A stretch of DNA of 64,000 nt from Rhodobacter xanthinilyticus (GTDB lineage Bacteria > Pseudomonadota > Alphaproteobacteria > Rhodobacterales > Rhodobacteraceae): the NCBI RefSeq assembly GCF_001856665.1, contig NZ_CP017781.1, forward strand, positions 1,521,501 through 1,585,500, given 5' to 3'. Shown here piece after piece: positions 7,499 to 17,232 of the stretch; positions within the stretch are counted from its first letter, which is position 1; every line of letters starts with the position of its first letter. The notes below the pieces were generated by a model that was not told the DNA's origin, made no database searches, and saw only the letters and a program-made list of their open reading frames with translations. A program made the position numbers and the translations under genes.

Positions 7499-9052
7499 AT
7501 GGATGATCCGGTTGATCTTTTCATCATCGGCGGCGGGGTGAACGGCGCCGGGATCGCGCGCGATGCGGCGGGGCGGGGGCTCTCGGTGCGGCTGGCCGAG
7601 CAGGGCGATCTGGCGCAGGCGACCTCTTCGGCCTCGACCAAGCTCTTCCACGGCGGGCTGCGCTATCTCGAATATCTCGAGCTGCGGCTGGTGCGCGAGG
7701 CGCTCTCCGAGCGCGAGGTGCTGCTCGCGATGATGCCGCATATCTCCTGGCCGATGCGCTTCGTGCTGCCCTATGACCCGGCGATGCGCTTTGACGCGAC
7801 CTCACCGGTCTCGCGCCTTGTCGGCCTCGCGATGCCCTGGCTGCGCGGCCGCCGTCCGGCCTGGCAGATCCGCGCGGGGCTCTTCCTCTATGACCATCTG
7901 GGCGGGCGCAAACTCCTGCCCGGCACCCGCCGGGTCGATCTGAGCCGGGGCCCGCTCGCCCAGCCGCTCGACCCGCGCTTCCGCTTCGGCTGGGAATATT
8001 CCGATTGCTGGGTGCAGGATGCGCGGCTTGTCGTGCTCAACGCGCGCGATGCCGCCGCCCGCGGCGCGGTGATCGAGACGCGCACCCGCGTCACCCGCGC
8101 GGCCCGGGTGGAGGGGCTTTGGCAGATCGAGACCGAGGGCCCCGCCGGCCCCGCGACGCATCGCGCCCGCGCGCTCGTCAATGCCGCGGGCCCCTGGGTC
8201 GAGGCGGTGCTGCGCGAGGCCGTGGGCGCCGAGCCGCCCGCCCGCATCCGCCTCGTGCGCGGCTCCCATATCGTCACCCGCCGTCTTTACGACCATGACC
8301 GGTGCTATTTCTTCCAGGGCGCCGATGGCCGGATCACCTTCTCGATCCCCTTCGAGGAGGAATTCACCCTGATCGGCACCACCGATCAGGAACACGACGG
8401 CCCCCCCGGCGCGGCGATCTGCTCGCCGGACGAGGTGGCCTATCTCTGCGCCGCCGCCTCGCGCTATTTCCGCAAGCCCGTGACCCCCGAAGATGTCGTC
8501 TGGACCTATTCCGGCGTGCGCCCGCTCTATGATGACGGCGCCTCCTCGGCCACTGCCGCCACCCGCGATTATGTCCTCAAACTCGAGGGCGAGACCGCCC
8601 CGATCCTCGATATTTTCGGTGGCAAGATAACCACTTACCGGCGTTTGGCCGAGCATGCGCTGGAAAAACTCGCGCCGTTCTTCCCGCAGATGCGCGGCCC
8701 CTGGACGGCGGGCTCGACCCTGCCGGGGGGCGGCTTTGCGCCCGCCGAGGCGCCGCGCCTCGCCGAGGATCTCGTGCGCGATTATCCCTTCCTCACCGGG
8801 CCTTGGGCGCGGCGGCTGATCCGCGCCTATGGGCTCGAGGCGCGCGAGATCCTGGGCGCGGCGCGCCGCCCCGAAGACCTCGGCGAGGCCTTTGGCGCGA
8901 CGCTCCATGCCGCCGAGGTCAACTGGCTGATCGCGCGCGAATGGGCCCGCGCGCCTGAGGATATCTTGTGGCGGCGCGGCAAGTTCGGCCTGCATCTGAC
9001 CCCCGATCAGGTCGCCCGCCTCGCCGCCCATATCGCCGCGCACGCCCCTTGA
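7499..9052 (+). CDS. glpD: Aerobic glycerol-3-phosphate dehydrogenase (FAD)
   Basis: The product has 517 residues, the usual length of GlpD. The N-terminal FAD motif IIGGGVNGAGIARDAAGRG is clear, and the family strings SSASTKLFHGGLRYLE and GGKITTYRRLAEHALE are present. It oxidises sn-glycerol 3-phosphate to dihydroxyacetone phosphate at the membrane and feeds electrons to quinone. I chose the start MDDPVDLFII because an AAAAGGGGG ribosome site ends 6 bases before it; an upstream ATG at 7472 is less likely. The next gene is a broken glycerol kinase, so this copy may now serve glycerophosphate from lipid or other sources. Confidence 0.93.
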   Translation: MDDPVDLFIIGGGVNGAGIARDAAGRGLSVRLAEQGDLAQATSSASTKLFHGGLRYLEYLELRLVREALSEREVLLAMMPHISWPMRFVLPYDPAMRFDATSPVSRLVGLAMPWLRGRRPAWQIRAGLFLYDHLGGRKLLPGTRRVDLSRGPLAQPLDPRFRFGWEYSDCWVQDARLVVLNARDAAARGAVIETRTRVTRAARVEGLWQIETEGPAGPATHRARALVNAAGPWVEAVLREAVGAEPPARIRLVRGSHIVTRRLYDHDRCYFFQGADGRITFSIPFEEEFTLIGTTDQEHDGPPGAAICSPDEVAYLCAAASRYFRKPVTPEDVVWTYSGVRPLYDDGASSATAATRDYVLKLEGETAPILDIFGGKITTYRRLAEHALEKLAPFFPQMRGPWTAGSTLPGGGFAPAEAPRLAEDLVRDYPFLTGPWARRLIRAYGLEAREILGAARRPEDLGEAFGATLHAAEVNWLIAREWARAPEDILWRRGKFGLHLTPDQVARLAAHIAAHAP

Positions 9053-9094
9053 CGGGGCCGCCCCCGCGCGCTTCCATCGGCGCCGGAGGCCCCC

Positions 9095-10295
9095 ATGACC
9101 ATTCTCGCCATCGACCAGGGCACGACCTCGGCGCGCGCCATCCTCTTCGACGCCGCCCTGCGCCCGATCGAGCAGGCGGGGCAGGAGTTCCCCCAGATCT
9201 TCCCGCGCCCGGGCTGGGTCGAGCATGACCCGGCCGAGATCTGGGCCTCGGTCGCGGCCTCGGTGCAGGGCGTGCTCGCCCGCGCGGGCAAGACCGCCGC
9301 CGAGATCACCGCGATCGGCATCACCAACCAGCGCGAGACCACCGTGATCTGGGAGCGCGCGACGGGTCGGCCGATCCATAACGCGCTCGTCTGGCAAGAC
9401 CGCCGCACCGCCGAGACCTGCGCGCGCCTCACCGCCGAGGGCCATGAGGGCCGCGTGCGCGCGCACCGGGCTCGTGCTCGCCCCCTATTTCTCCGCCACG
9501 AAAATCGCCTGGATCCTCGATCATGTGCCGGGCGCGCGGGCGCGTGCCGAGGCGGGCGATCTGGCGTTTGGCACGGTTGACAGCTGGCTGATCTGGCATC
9601 TCACCGGCGGGCGCGTGCATGCGACCGATGCCACCACCGTCGCGCTTCAGCTCGGCGGAACAAGGACTTACACGATCGAGGGCGCGATCTTCATCGCCGG
9701 CGCGGTGATGCAATGGCTGCGCGACGGGCTCAAGGTGATCGAGGCCGCGCCGCAGGTGCAGGCGCTCGCCGAAGCCGCCGATCCGGGGGCGGGGGTGGTC
9801 TTCGTGCCCGCCTTCACCGGGCTGGGCGCGCCCTATTGGGCGCCCGAATGCCGCGGCGCGATCCTGGGGCTGAGCCGCGGCGCGGGCCGCGCCGAGATCG
9901 CGCGGGCGGCGCTCGAAAGCGTCGGCCAGCAGACCGCGGATCTCTGGGAGGCGATGCGCGCCGATTGGGCCGAGGGCGCGCGCGGCGCGGGGGGCGCGGG
10001 CGCGCAGGTGCGGCTGCGCGTCGATGGCGGCATGGCGGCCTCGGATTGGACGATGCAGGCGCTCGCCGATCTTCTGGGCGCCGAGGTTGACCGGCCCGCC
10101 GTGCTCGAGACCACCGCGCTCGGCGCGGCCTGGCTCGCGGCGCGGGGCGCGCGCATCGGCCCGAGCCGGGCCGAATTTTCCGCCGCCTGGGCGCTTGAGC
10201 GCCGCTTTAGCCCCGCGATGGCAGCGCCTGCGCGCGCGGCGGCACGCGCGCGATGGGCGCGCGCGGTGCAGGCGGTGCTCGACTTCGGCGGCTGA
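9095..10295 (+). pseudogene. glpK: Glycerol kinase, frameshifted and missing its central segment
   Basis: The N-terminal part is a clear glycerol kinase ([26 protein letters not shown]). At about 9450-9457, in a GC dinucleotide run, the frame breaks; two bases appear to be missing. The other frame resumes with [21 protein letters not shown]. At about 9632-9640 the protein then jumps from HATDAT directly to [16 protein letters not shown]. About 90 residues are absent, including the GDQQAA segment with the catalytic Asp and the TYGTGCF phosphate-binding segment. The C-terminal half continues normally ([30 protein letters not shown]). Enzyme activity is not expected even if the frameshift were a read error. 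Confidence 0.9.
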
Positions 10296-10417
10296 GCCGC
10301 CCCCGCGCGACGCCATGCCGCGCCCAAACCCGCGCCGAATTTGACCCATCTCAAAGCGCCTCCCCCCGCCCGCGCCCGAAGATCAGAGGGTGAGCACCCC
10401 TGGAGGAGGGGGGCGAG

Positions 10418-11131
10418 ATGCGAAGACTTCGGACAATTGCCCTGATCGGCGGGCGGCTCGTTCCGGCCGCGCTGGTGATCGGCGCGCTGGCGCTTTGGCC
10501 ACGGATCGGCGCGGGCGGGGCGGCGGCGGGGCTTGGCCTTGCGGCGCTCCTCTATGGGCTGAGCGCGCGCGGGCGCGCCGGGCTCGAGGCGCGCGCGGGC
10601 TGGGCGGGAAGCTACCGTTACGGCGCGGTTTCGGCGGTGATCTTGCCCGATTGGATGGGGTTTCTCTGGGGCGGCGTGCTGATCGCGCTGCCGTTCTGGG
10701 CGGGGCGCGCGGGCGCGGGGCTGCACCCCTCGGCCGTGCTCACCTGGCCCGTGGGCGGCGCGTTTCTGGCGCTGAGCATGATCGCGGCGCGCCGCGCGGG
10801 GGTGAGTTTGCGCCTCACGCCGGAGGGGCTCGAGAGCCTCACGCTGCTCGGCGGCTGGCGGATCGATTTTGACGAGATCGCCGAGATCCGGCCCTGGCGG
10901 CGCGATCTGCCGGGCTGGGTGCGCGCGCTCGGGGCGGCCGCGGGCGCGCTCGGCAACCCGACGGCGGCGGGCGCGGTGATGCTCGCGCGGCCCTCCTCGG
11001 GGCTCGAGATCGGGCTGAAATCCGGCGCGCGGCGGGTGATCCCGGGGGATGCTTTCGAGGCGGCGACGGGGGCGATCTTGCGCGCGGCGGCGGCGCGGGG
11101 GGTGGCGCTCGCGCCCGGGCTTGCGCCCTGA
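10418..11131 (+). CDS. Membrane protein of unknown function
   Basis: The product has 237 residues and I do not recognise a named family. The first 125 residues hold about four hydrophobic segments (near 8-28, 33-50, 72-95 and 105-124). The rest (about 128-225) looks like a small soluble beta-rich domain, with SLRLTPEGLESLTLLGGWRIDFDEI resembling bacterial PH-like modules. A strong GGAGGAGGGGG ribosome site precedes the ATG. It is the first of five closely spaced genes for exported or membrane proteins that lead up to hupT. Confidence 0.7.
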   Translation: MRRLRTIALIGGRLVPAALVIGALALWPRIGAGGAAAGLGLAALLYGLSARGRAGLEARAGWAGSYRYGAVSAVILPDWMGFLWGGVLIALPFWAGRAGAGLHPSAVLTWPVGGAFLALSMIAARRAGVSLRLTPEGLESLTLLGGWRIDFDEIAEIRPWRRDLPGWVRALGAAAGALGNPTAAGAVMLARPSSGLEIGLKSGARRVIPGDAFEAATGAILRAAAARGVALAPGLAP

Positions 11132-11144
11132 GATGGAGGGGAAG

Positions 11145-12029
11145 ATGCGTGTTATCTTGCGGAATTTATTTGCAATTCTGATCGCGGCTCTGGCGCTTGG
11201 TGCGCCCGCGCGGGCCGAGGAGTGGCGCAGCTACAGCTTGGGCGCCTACGGCTTTGGCGCCCCGGCCGACTGGGCCGTGACCGCGCGGCGCGCCGATGAG
11301 ATCGACCTGGCGAGCCCCGACGGGCGCTATCAGCTCTGGGCGCGGCTCTGGCTGCCTGATGAGCCGCTTCTGGGCTATGACGATATCGTCGCGCATGGGC
11401 CGCTGACCATCGCGGGGCAGGGCGCGCTTTTCATCCATACCGAGGGGCCCACCGAGCGCTTTCTCCAATATGCGTTCGATCGCAAGGATGCCAAGGGGCG
11501 GCAGTTTCTCTTCCAGCTGATCGGGCAGGGCGCGCCGCTCGCCGAACATCAGGCGCTCTTCCAGCGGCTCGGCGCCGAACTCGTGGTGGATGGCGTGCGC
11601 GCCGTGCCCGCGGCGGCCACGCCCGCGCCCGCCGCCGACCCCTGGGCCGCCGAAGACGCCCAGCATACCGAGCTCGACGACTGGATCGCGATCGCCAACA
11701 TGCGCTACGGCGCGGGCGATTGTCAGCCGCTCGATCTGGCGAGCTGGAGCCACCCGACCCGCGCCGTGATGGAGGCGCGCGGCATCGCGATCCGCTTCGT
11801 CGCGCTCTGCCGCGGCCGCACCTTCCCGGTCTTCGGGGTCGAGCTGCCCTATGACGCCCATCTCGCGGGCAACGACAGCTTCTTCCTGCCCTTCTACGAC
11901 GCGATGTTCCGCGCCAATGGCAAATGGGATTTCGCGCTCTTCTCCACCCCCGATTGGCTTTTCATCGACGTGCGCGGGCGCGGCCGCCCGAGCCTCGAGA
12001 TCGAGCTTTACGACGTCCCCGGCGATTGA
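11145..12029 (+). CDS. Exported protein of unknown function
   Basis: The product has 294 residues. A signal peptide is clear (MRVILRNLFAILIAALALGA, cleavage after APARA). The mature N-terminal part (EEWRSYSLGAYGFGAPADW...) reads like small beta-sheet domains that sense or bind in the periplasm, similar in feel to PsbP/DcrB-like folds; this is an impression, not a match. The C-terminal half contains two cysteines (about residues 192 and 226) and several aromatic-rich strands. The start was chosen for its GGAGGGG ribosome site and signal peptide. It lies 13 bases after the previous gene. Confidence 0.7.
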   Translation: MRVILRNLFAILIAALALGAPARAEEWRSYSLGAYGFGAPADWAVTARRADEIDLASPDGRYQLWARLWLPDEPLLGYDDIVAHGPLTIAGQGALFIHTEGPTERFLQYAFDRKDAKGRQFLFQLIGQGAPLAEHQALFQRLGAELVVDGVRAVPAAATPAPAADPWAAEDAQHTELDDWIAIANMRYGAGDCQPLDLASWSHPTRAVMEARGIAIRFVALCRGRTFPVFGVELPYDAHLAGNDSFFLPFYDAMFRANGKWDFALFSTPDWLFIDVRGRGRPSLEIELYDVPGD

Positions 12030-12041
12030 GGAGGCCCCCCG

Positions 12042-15000
12042 ATGCGTGCCCTGCTGACCCGTCTCGCGCTTGGCGCCCTGCTCTGGCTTGCGGCACTCGG
12101 GGCCGCGCAGGCCGCCGAAGACCCCGAGGAAAAGGTCTACAAACAGGCCTATTCCGAGGTGAAATCAGCCTTCGACGACACGCGCGCCAAATTCGACGCC
12201 GTTTATGGCCCGATCAAGGAGGCCCAAGCCGCGATCACCGAATGGCGCGGCGCGGTGCGGCGGGCGCAATCGAAGGCGGCGATCGAGAAGATCGAGGGCA
12301 TGCTGGCCAGCGGAACGACGCTCGCGCGCGACGAAATGGTCCGCCAGATGCTCGGCGAGGACGCCCTCAAGGCCTTGCAAAAGCTCGACAAAATCACGGG
12401 CAAGACGATCGGCCTGCCGGAGCCCAAGCGGATGCTCGACCTGATCCGCGACCCCGATGATTTCGCCAAGCGCTACGGCTATATGTACAACCTCTCGATC
12501 TATGAGCGCGCCTTCCGCGACAGCTCCGCCGCCAAGGCGCTCGCCCAGGCCGAGGCGATTTTCGAGAAAGGCGGGAAATATCTCGACAAGGCCGGCCAGC
12601 TCGTTGATTTCGTGGCGCTTTTTGACCCGAACAACAATGCCGCCGACGGCCCCGTGGGGCGGCTCAAATCGCTCTCGGCGGTGCTCACCTATATGCAGGA
12701 CATCACCGGCCCGATCCCCGGGCTCGACGACCTCGTGGGCTTTTACGCCGAGGCCGCGACCGCCTTTGCCGGCGCGCTCGACCGGCTCGACATGAAGCTC
12801 AAGGAGGCCCGCGCGGGGTCGCTTTGCGGCCAGCTCGGCCAGTTGCAGGCCGAACTCGCCGCCCTCGATCAGCATATCAAGGGCGGCTCCTGCGCGCTCT
12901 ATCTCACCGACTATGGCGCCGAGGCGACCCTCAAGCCGTTGAAAGTGTGGGAACATTTCGAATATGGCGAAACCTTCTACTGGCGGCCCGCAGATGGCGC
13001 CTCGGCCTATCTCTCCCGCGCCGATGCGGCCACGCTTCTGGGTGCCTTCCGCGCGCTGCGCGCCTCGGAGGAGCCGCAAAACGCCGCCCGCGCCACGCCC
13101 GACACGTTCCTCTCGCGCGCCATGGTCACCACCCGCGCCGGCCGGATCATCGCCGAGCGCGAGTGCCGCGCGGGCGCCGATCTGATCGCCTCCGACCGCT
13201 TCCGCGCGACGCTTCTGGCGCTCGGCGTGATCGATTATGGCGATGCGATCGCGGCGCCGAGCGGCACCCGGCTGCGCCCCGGCCGCACCCCCGCGGCCGA
13301 GCTTCTGGGCCTGTGTCTCTTCGACCCCTCCGCGCGCAACCTCATCTTCGATCTCGTCGCGCGCTACCGCGATATCGCGCCGATCCGCCTCGCGCTCGTC
13401 TCGGCCGATTGGCGCCGCCCCGAGGCCCCGCGCGCCCCGGTGATCACCGTGAACGGCACGCGCCTTGTCGATGGCAAGGCCGGCACCCGGTTCGACCCGC
13501 CCGCCGCGCGGATCTTTGGCGCGCGCACGCTGGCCGATCTCGGCGCGCCGGTGGTGGTCGAGATCCGCGCCAAGGGGTTCTTGCCGAAAACCGTCGAATT
13601 GCCGCTCAGCCCCGCGCAAAATTACGCCAAGATCGGCCTGACGCCCGAGCCCGAGGAGGAGGACGCGGCCGAGAAAGCCAAGGCCGAGGCCGAGGCCCGC
13701 GCGGCGGCCGCCGAACAGGCGCTCAAGGAGGCCCGCGCCGCCGAGGCCCAGGCCCGCGAGGAGGCCAAGGCCCGCGAAGAGGCCGCGCGCGTGCAAGAGG
13801 CCCGCGCCGAAGAGCTCGCCCAGGCCGCCGCCGAAGCCGCGGCGCAAGCCGCCGCCGAGGCCGCCAAGACCGGCAAGGCCCCGACCCCGGTCGCCCCGAC
13901 CCCGATCCCGCCCGCCCCCGACCCGGTCTGGGTCGCGACCGGCCAGCCCGCGCCCACCGACGCGGCGCCGTCAACGACCGGCGAGGCCACAAGCTCGGCC
14001 GGGCAGGGCGCCGAGACCCCCGAGCCCGAGACCGCCCCCGAGCCCGAGATCCCGCAAACCCTCCCCCCCGACCCGCAGGTCGCGATCGGCACCGGCCCGG
14101 GCGACAGCGCGCCGCTCGGCACCGCGCCGCAGCCGGGCGCGGAGGAGCAACCCGCCCCCGAAAGCACCGCCCCGCCCCCCGATAGCGAGGCCGCCGCCAT
14201 CGCCGCCGTCGGCGAGGCCGCGCCGGGGCTCGGCACCCAGGTGCCGCTCGCGGGCCTGCCCGGTCAGGTCATGCTCGGCGATCAGGTCGTGGTCTCCGTC
14301 AACTGGACCGAGCCCGCGCCGACGGCTGCGAGCCCCGGCACCTGTGCCCCGGGCACCCCCTTCACCGAATGCGAGGTCGAGATCGGCAACACCGCCGCGA
14401 GCGTCACCGTCCACGCCGCCGACGACACCGAAGACCTCGTCGATCCCGGCCCCGCGCCCGCGGCGCTGACCTTCATCTGGCAAGGCTCCGAGGGCGTGCG
14501 CTTCGACCCGCCGAGCTCGAGCCTGCCGCAAACCACCGTCCGCTTCGAGCGCCCGGGCGAGGCGAAGATCTGGGCGCAGATCCTGCGCGAGGGCACTACC
14601 ATCGCCGAGGGCAGCCAGCAGATCGTGACCGTGGGCCTGCCCTCGCTCGCGCTCGCCTTCGACCCGCCCGGCGGCGCCAAACCCGGCGCCGAGATCAGCG
14701 CGCGGATCGTCACCACCCCGCCGCTCGCCGAGGATCTCTTCACCGTCACCTGGGCCGAGCCGCCGAGCTCGAACCGGCTCGAGCTCGACGGGCCGGGCGC
14801 CACGATCCGCTTCACCGGCGCCGCCGAGGAGGTGATCGCGCTCGAGGCGCGCCTCACGACGCCGTTCTGGGGCGATGAGATCGGCACGATCAAGGGCTCC
14901 TACAGTCTCGCGGGCGGCGCGATCGAGGTCACCGCCGAGGCCAAGGGCCCCGCGCCGCAGGTCTGGGACCCGGTCGCGGGCGGGCTCGTCGCGGCGCCCG

Positions 15001-16565
15001 CGGGCAGCTGGGTCACCGGCCAGGAGATCACCCTCACCGCCACCTTCCCCGAGAGCCCCGCCAAGGCGCCGAACTGGGATTGGACGGTCAACCCGGGCAC
15101 GACCCTCTCGAACCCGATCTCGCAAACGCCGACCGTGAGCCGCGCCGAACCGGGCGCGATCGAGGCCGAGGTGGTGGCCCATGACGCCGACGGGCGCGAG
15201 CTTGGCCGCGGGGCGATCACGCTCTCGGTCGCGCCGCAGATCGCCGCGATGGTGGCGCCCGATGCGGGGGGCGAGGTGCCGATCCTGAGCCTGCCCGAGA
15301 CCAAGGCGGGCCCGGAGGCGGCGGCGAAATCCTCCGCGCCCGCGCCCGAAGCGGCGCCGGCTGCGGCGGCCTGCGCGCCCGGCCAGCCCGCCGCCGCGAC
15401 GGCCGCAAGCCTTTGGAAAAAGGGGCTTTCCGCGGTTTCGGCGGGGCAGGGCGCGGAGGGGCTCGCGGCCCTTGAGGCCTCGCTCGATCTGTGCCCCGAT
15501 GCGACCCGCGCGGCGCAGGTCGCGGCGCTGAAATCGCATCTGAGCGCCACGGCGGCGCCGAATGCCGCGCCGGGCACCGCGCCGGGCACCGCGTCGGGCA
15601 CCGCGTCGGGCGCCACCGCAGGCGCGGCCTCGGGCGCGGCGGGCGCCGCCTGTGCGCCCGGCGGCGCCGATTATGCCCGCGCGGCCGAGCATTGGCGCGC
15701 GGGGCTCGCCGCGGTGAGCGGCGGCGCGCCCGAGGCGGGGCTGGCTGAGCTCGATGCGGCGCTGGCACTTTGCCCCGACCCGACCCGCGCGGCGCAACTG
15801 GCCGCGCTCAAGACCCGTCTCGCGGCCCCCGCGCCCGCGACCGCGCCCGAGACCGCGCCCACCCGCGCGCCCTCCGCGCTCGAGGCCGCCGCCGCCGCCG
15901 CGCAGGCCGCCTGCGCCCCCGGCGGCGCGCGCCAAGAGGCCGCGCAAGCCGCGCTTGGCCGGGCCAGCCGCGCGCTCGATGACAGCGATCTGGCCACCGC
16001 CCTCGGCGCGCTCGAAGAGGCGCAAAGCCTCTGCCCGGATGGCGAAAAAGCCTCTCTGATCAAGGAGCTGCAAAGCGTGATCACAGAGGTCGAGGAAAGC
16101 CGCCCCGCCCCCGAGGAGGGCGCCGCGCCCGAAACCGCGAGCCCGGGCGTGCTCTTCCCCGGCGGCGCCGCGCCCACGCCCGTGCCTGTGCCCGCGCCCG
16201 TGCCGACGCCGGCCCCCACCCCCACCCCGGCCCCGGCCGCGGGCGTCGAGGGCGGCTATTCCGGCACGATCACCGGCGCGCCCGGCGCGATGATCTCGCT
16301 CACGATCTCGGGCGGGCGGGTCGAGGGCTGGGTCCGCGGCAGCTTCGAGGGCGACAAGATCTCGCTCGCCTTCTCCGGCCCCGCGCCGGGCGGCGCCTTC
16401 GATGTGCCGATCACCGGCAAGATCACCGACAGCAGCTACCAGATGGATTGGACGATCGGCGGGCGGATCACGGGCGAGGCCCGGGGCGACCGGGTGAGCG
16501 GCCGCTGGACCGTGGGCAGCGATAGCGAGAGCCGCTCCGGCAGCTACCAGGCCAACCGCGAATAG
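12042..16565 (+). CDS. Large exported multidomain protein with Cys-bracketed TPR-like repeats
   Basis: The product has 1507 residues. A signal peptide ends at about 24 (AQAAED). Residues 25-310 are mainly helical. An Ala/Glu-rich coiled coil covers about 540-610, then a Pro-rich linker runs to about 720. Residues 740-1075 form several Ig/PKD-like beta domains. Three repeats of about 60 residues follow, starting near 1110, 1204 and 1291. Each begins CAPG, has two TPR-like helices and carries a second cysteine in LCPD. A Pro/Ala linker leads to a C-terminal beta domain (about 1400-1507) rich in Gly and Ser. It is periplasmic or surface exposed, and I cannot assign a function. It ends 6 bases before the next exported-protein gene. 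Confidence 0.75.
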   Translation: MRALLTRLALGALLWLAALGAAQAAEDPEEKVYKQAYSEVKSAFDDTRAKFDAVYGPIKEAQAAITEWRGAVRRAQSKAAIEKIEGMLASGTTLARDEMVRQMLGEDALKALQKLDKITGKTIGLPEPKRMLDLIRDPDDFAKRYGYMYNLSIYERAFRDSSAAKALAQAEAIFEKGGKYLDKAGQLVDFVALFDPNNNAADGPVGRLKSLSAVLTYMQDITGPIPGLDDLVGFYAEAATAFAGALDRLDMKLKEARAGSLCGQLGQLQAELAALDQHIKGGSCALYLTDYGAEATLKPLKVWEHFEYGETFYWRPADGASAYLSRADAATLLGAFRALRASEEPQNAARATPDTFLSRAMVTTRAGRIIAERECRAGADLIASDRFRATLLALGVIDYGDAIAAPSGTRLRPGRTPAAELLGLCLFDPSARNLIFDLVARYRDIAPIRLALVSADWRRPEAPRAPVITVNGTRLVDGKAGTRFDPPAARIFGARTLADLGAPVVVEIRAKGFLPKTVELPLSPAQNYAKIGLTPEPEEEDAAEKAKAEAEARAAAAEQALKEARAAEAQAREEAKAREEAARVQEARAEELAQAAAEAAAQAAAEAAKTGKAPTPVAPTPIPPAPDPVWVATGQPAPTDAAPSTTGEATSSAGQGAETPEPETAPEPEIPQTLPPDPQVAIGTGPGDSAPLGTAPQPGAEEQPAPESTAPPPDSEAAAIAAVGEAAPGLGTQVPLAGLPGQVMLGDQVVVSVNWTEPAPTAASPGTCAPGTPFTECEVEIGNTAASVTVHAADDTEDLVDPGPAPAALTFIWQGSEGVRFDPPSSSLPQTTVRFERPGEAKIWAQILREGTTIAEGSQQIVTVGLPSLALAFDPPGGAKPGAEISARIVTTPPLAEDLFTVTWAEPPSSNRLELDGPGATIRFTGAAEEVIALEARLTTPFWGDEIGTIKGSYSLAGGAIEVTAEAKGPAPQVWDPVAGGLVAAPAGSWVTGQEITLTATFPESPAKAPNWDWTVNPGTTLSNPISQTPTVSRAEPGAIEAEVVAHDADGRELGRGAITLSVAPQIAAMVAPDAGGEVPILSLPETKAGPEAAAKSSAPAPEAAPAAAACAPGQPAAATAASLWKKGLSAVSAGQGAEGLAALEASLDLCPDATRAAQVAALKSHLSATAAPNAAPGTAPGTASGTASGATAGAASGAAGAACAPGGADYARAAEHWRAGLAAVSGGAPEAGLAELDAALALCPDPTRAAQLAALKTRLAAPAPATAPETAPTRAPSALEAAAAAAQAACAPGGARQEAAQAALGRASRALDDSDLATALGALEEAQSLCPDGEKASLIKELQSVITEVEESRPAPEEGAAPETASPGVLFPGGAAPTPVPVPAPVPTPAPTPTPAPAAGVEGGYSGTITGAPGAMISLTISGGRVEGWVRGSFEGDKISLAFSGPAPGGAFDVPITGKITDSSYQMDWTIGGRITGEARGDRVSGRWTVGSDSESRSGSYQANRE
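15567..15614 (+). repeat. 12-bp tandem repeat inside the large exported protein gene
   Basis: Four units of 12 bases follow each other: GCGCCGGGCACC twice, GCGTCGGGCACC once, and GCGTCGGGCGCC. They encode an Ala/Gly/Thr/Ser/Pro linker between the first and second TPR-like repeats. The array may vary in copy number between strains without changing the frame. Confidence 0.8.
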
Positions 16566-16571
16566 GGGGAT

Positions 16572-17231
16572 ATGATGCGATATAAATCAATCATTTGCGC
16601 GGCGATCTTGATGTGCCTTGCGGGGCCCGGCGCGGCGCTGGATCTCGGCCGGTCGGGCATCGCGCTCAACCCGCCCGCGCGCGGCTGGAAGCTCGAGGAG
16701 CACCGCGACGCGGCGATCGCGGTCTGGCATCTGCGCGCCGAGAGCTGGGATCCGCCGCCGGCCTCGGGGCTGATCGCGGTGACGGTCTCGATGCTCGACG
16801 GCGACCCTTGGCCCGACCCGGGCGCGCTGCGCGATGCGGCGGGGCGGGCGATGCGGGCGGGGCTGATCCGCGATCTGGCGGCCGATGCGCCCTTCGATCT
16901 CGCCGCCGGGCGGTTCCAGATCGCGGGCGAGGATTTCACCGGCGCGATCGGCCTTGGCGATGCGCCCGCGCGCCCCGCGATGGCGCGGGTTCTGGCGATC
17001 CGCACCGGCGACGGGGCGCTCCTGATCTCGGCCTTTTCGATCAAGGGCCCGGGCGAGGGGGCCTTTGACGGGCTCTTCGGGCCGGGGGGGATCCTGACCG
17101 CGATGGGCCCGGGCGCCGAGGCGCTCAACGGCGCCGCCGCCGCCCCCGCCACCGCCCCGCCCGCCGCAGACCCCGCGCTCGAAGAGCTCCTGCAGCAGAT
17201 GCAGGGCGGATTTTCCACGGGAGACCAATGA
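16572..17231 (+). CDS. Exported protein of unknown function
   Basis: The product has 219 residues with a signal peptide (about 1-22, MMRYKSIICAAILMCLAGPG). The mature part has alternating hydrophobic strands and a short Ala/Pro-rich tail that ends in LEELLQQMQGGF. Its layout (beta domain after the signal, then a low-complexity tail) recalls the exported protein at 11145-12029, but I see no clear common motif. It starts 6 bases after the 1507-residue protein and ends one base before the SH3-domain gene, so the three are surely co-expressed. Confidence 0.7.
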   Translation: MMRYKSIICAAILMCLAGPGAALDLGRSGIALNPPARGWKLEEHRDAAIAVWHLRAESWDPPPASGLIAVTVSMLDGDPWPDPGALRDAAGRAMRAGLIRDLAADAPFDLAAGRFQIAGEDFTGAIGLGDAPARPAMARVLAIRTGDGALLISAFSIKGPGEGAFDGLFGPGGILTAMGPGAEALNGAAAAPATAPPAADPALEELLQQMQGGFSTGDQ

Positions 17232-17232
17232 C

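Noticed and set aside
12165-13847. A minus-strand open frame of 560 codons opposite the large exported protein gene
   Set aside because: It shows no signal, domain or ribosome site. The plus strand has a signal peptide and tight spacing with its neighbours.
15567-15614. Short tandem repeat considered as a CRISPR-like array
   Set aside because: The units are contiguous without spacers and are in frame within a coding region.
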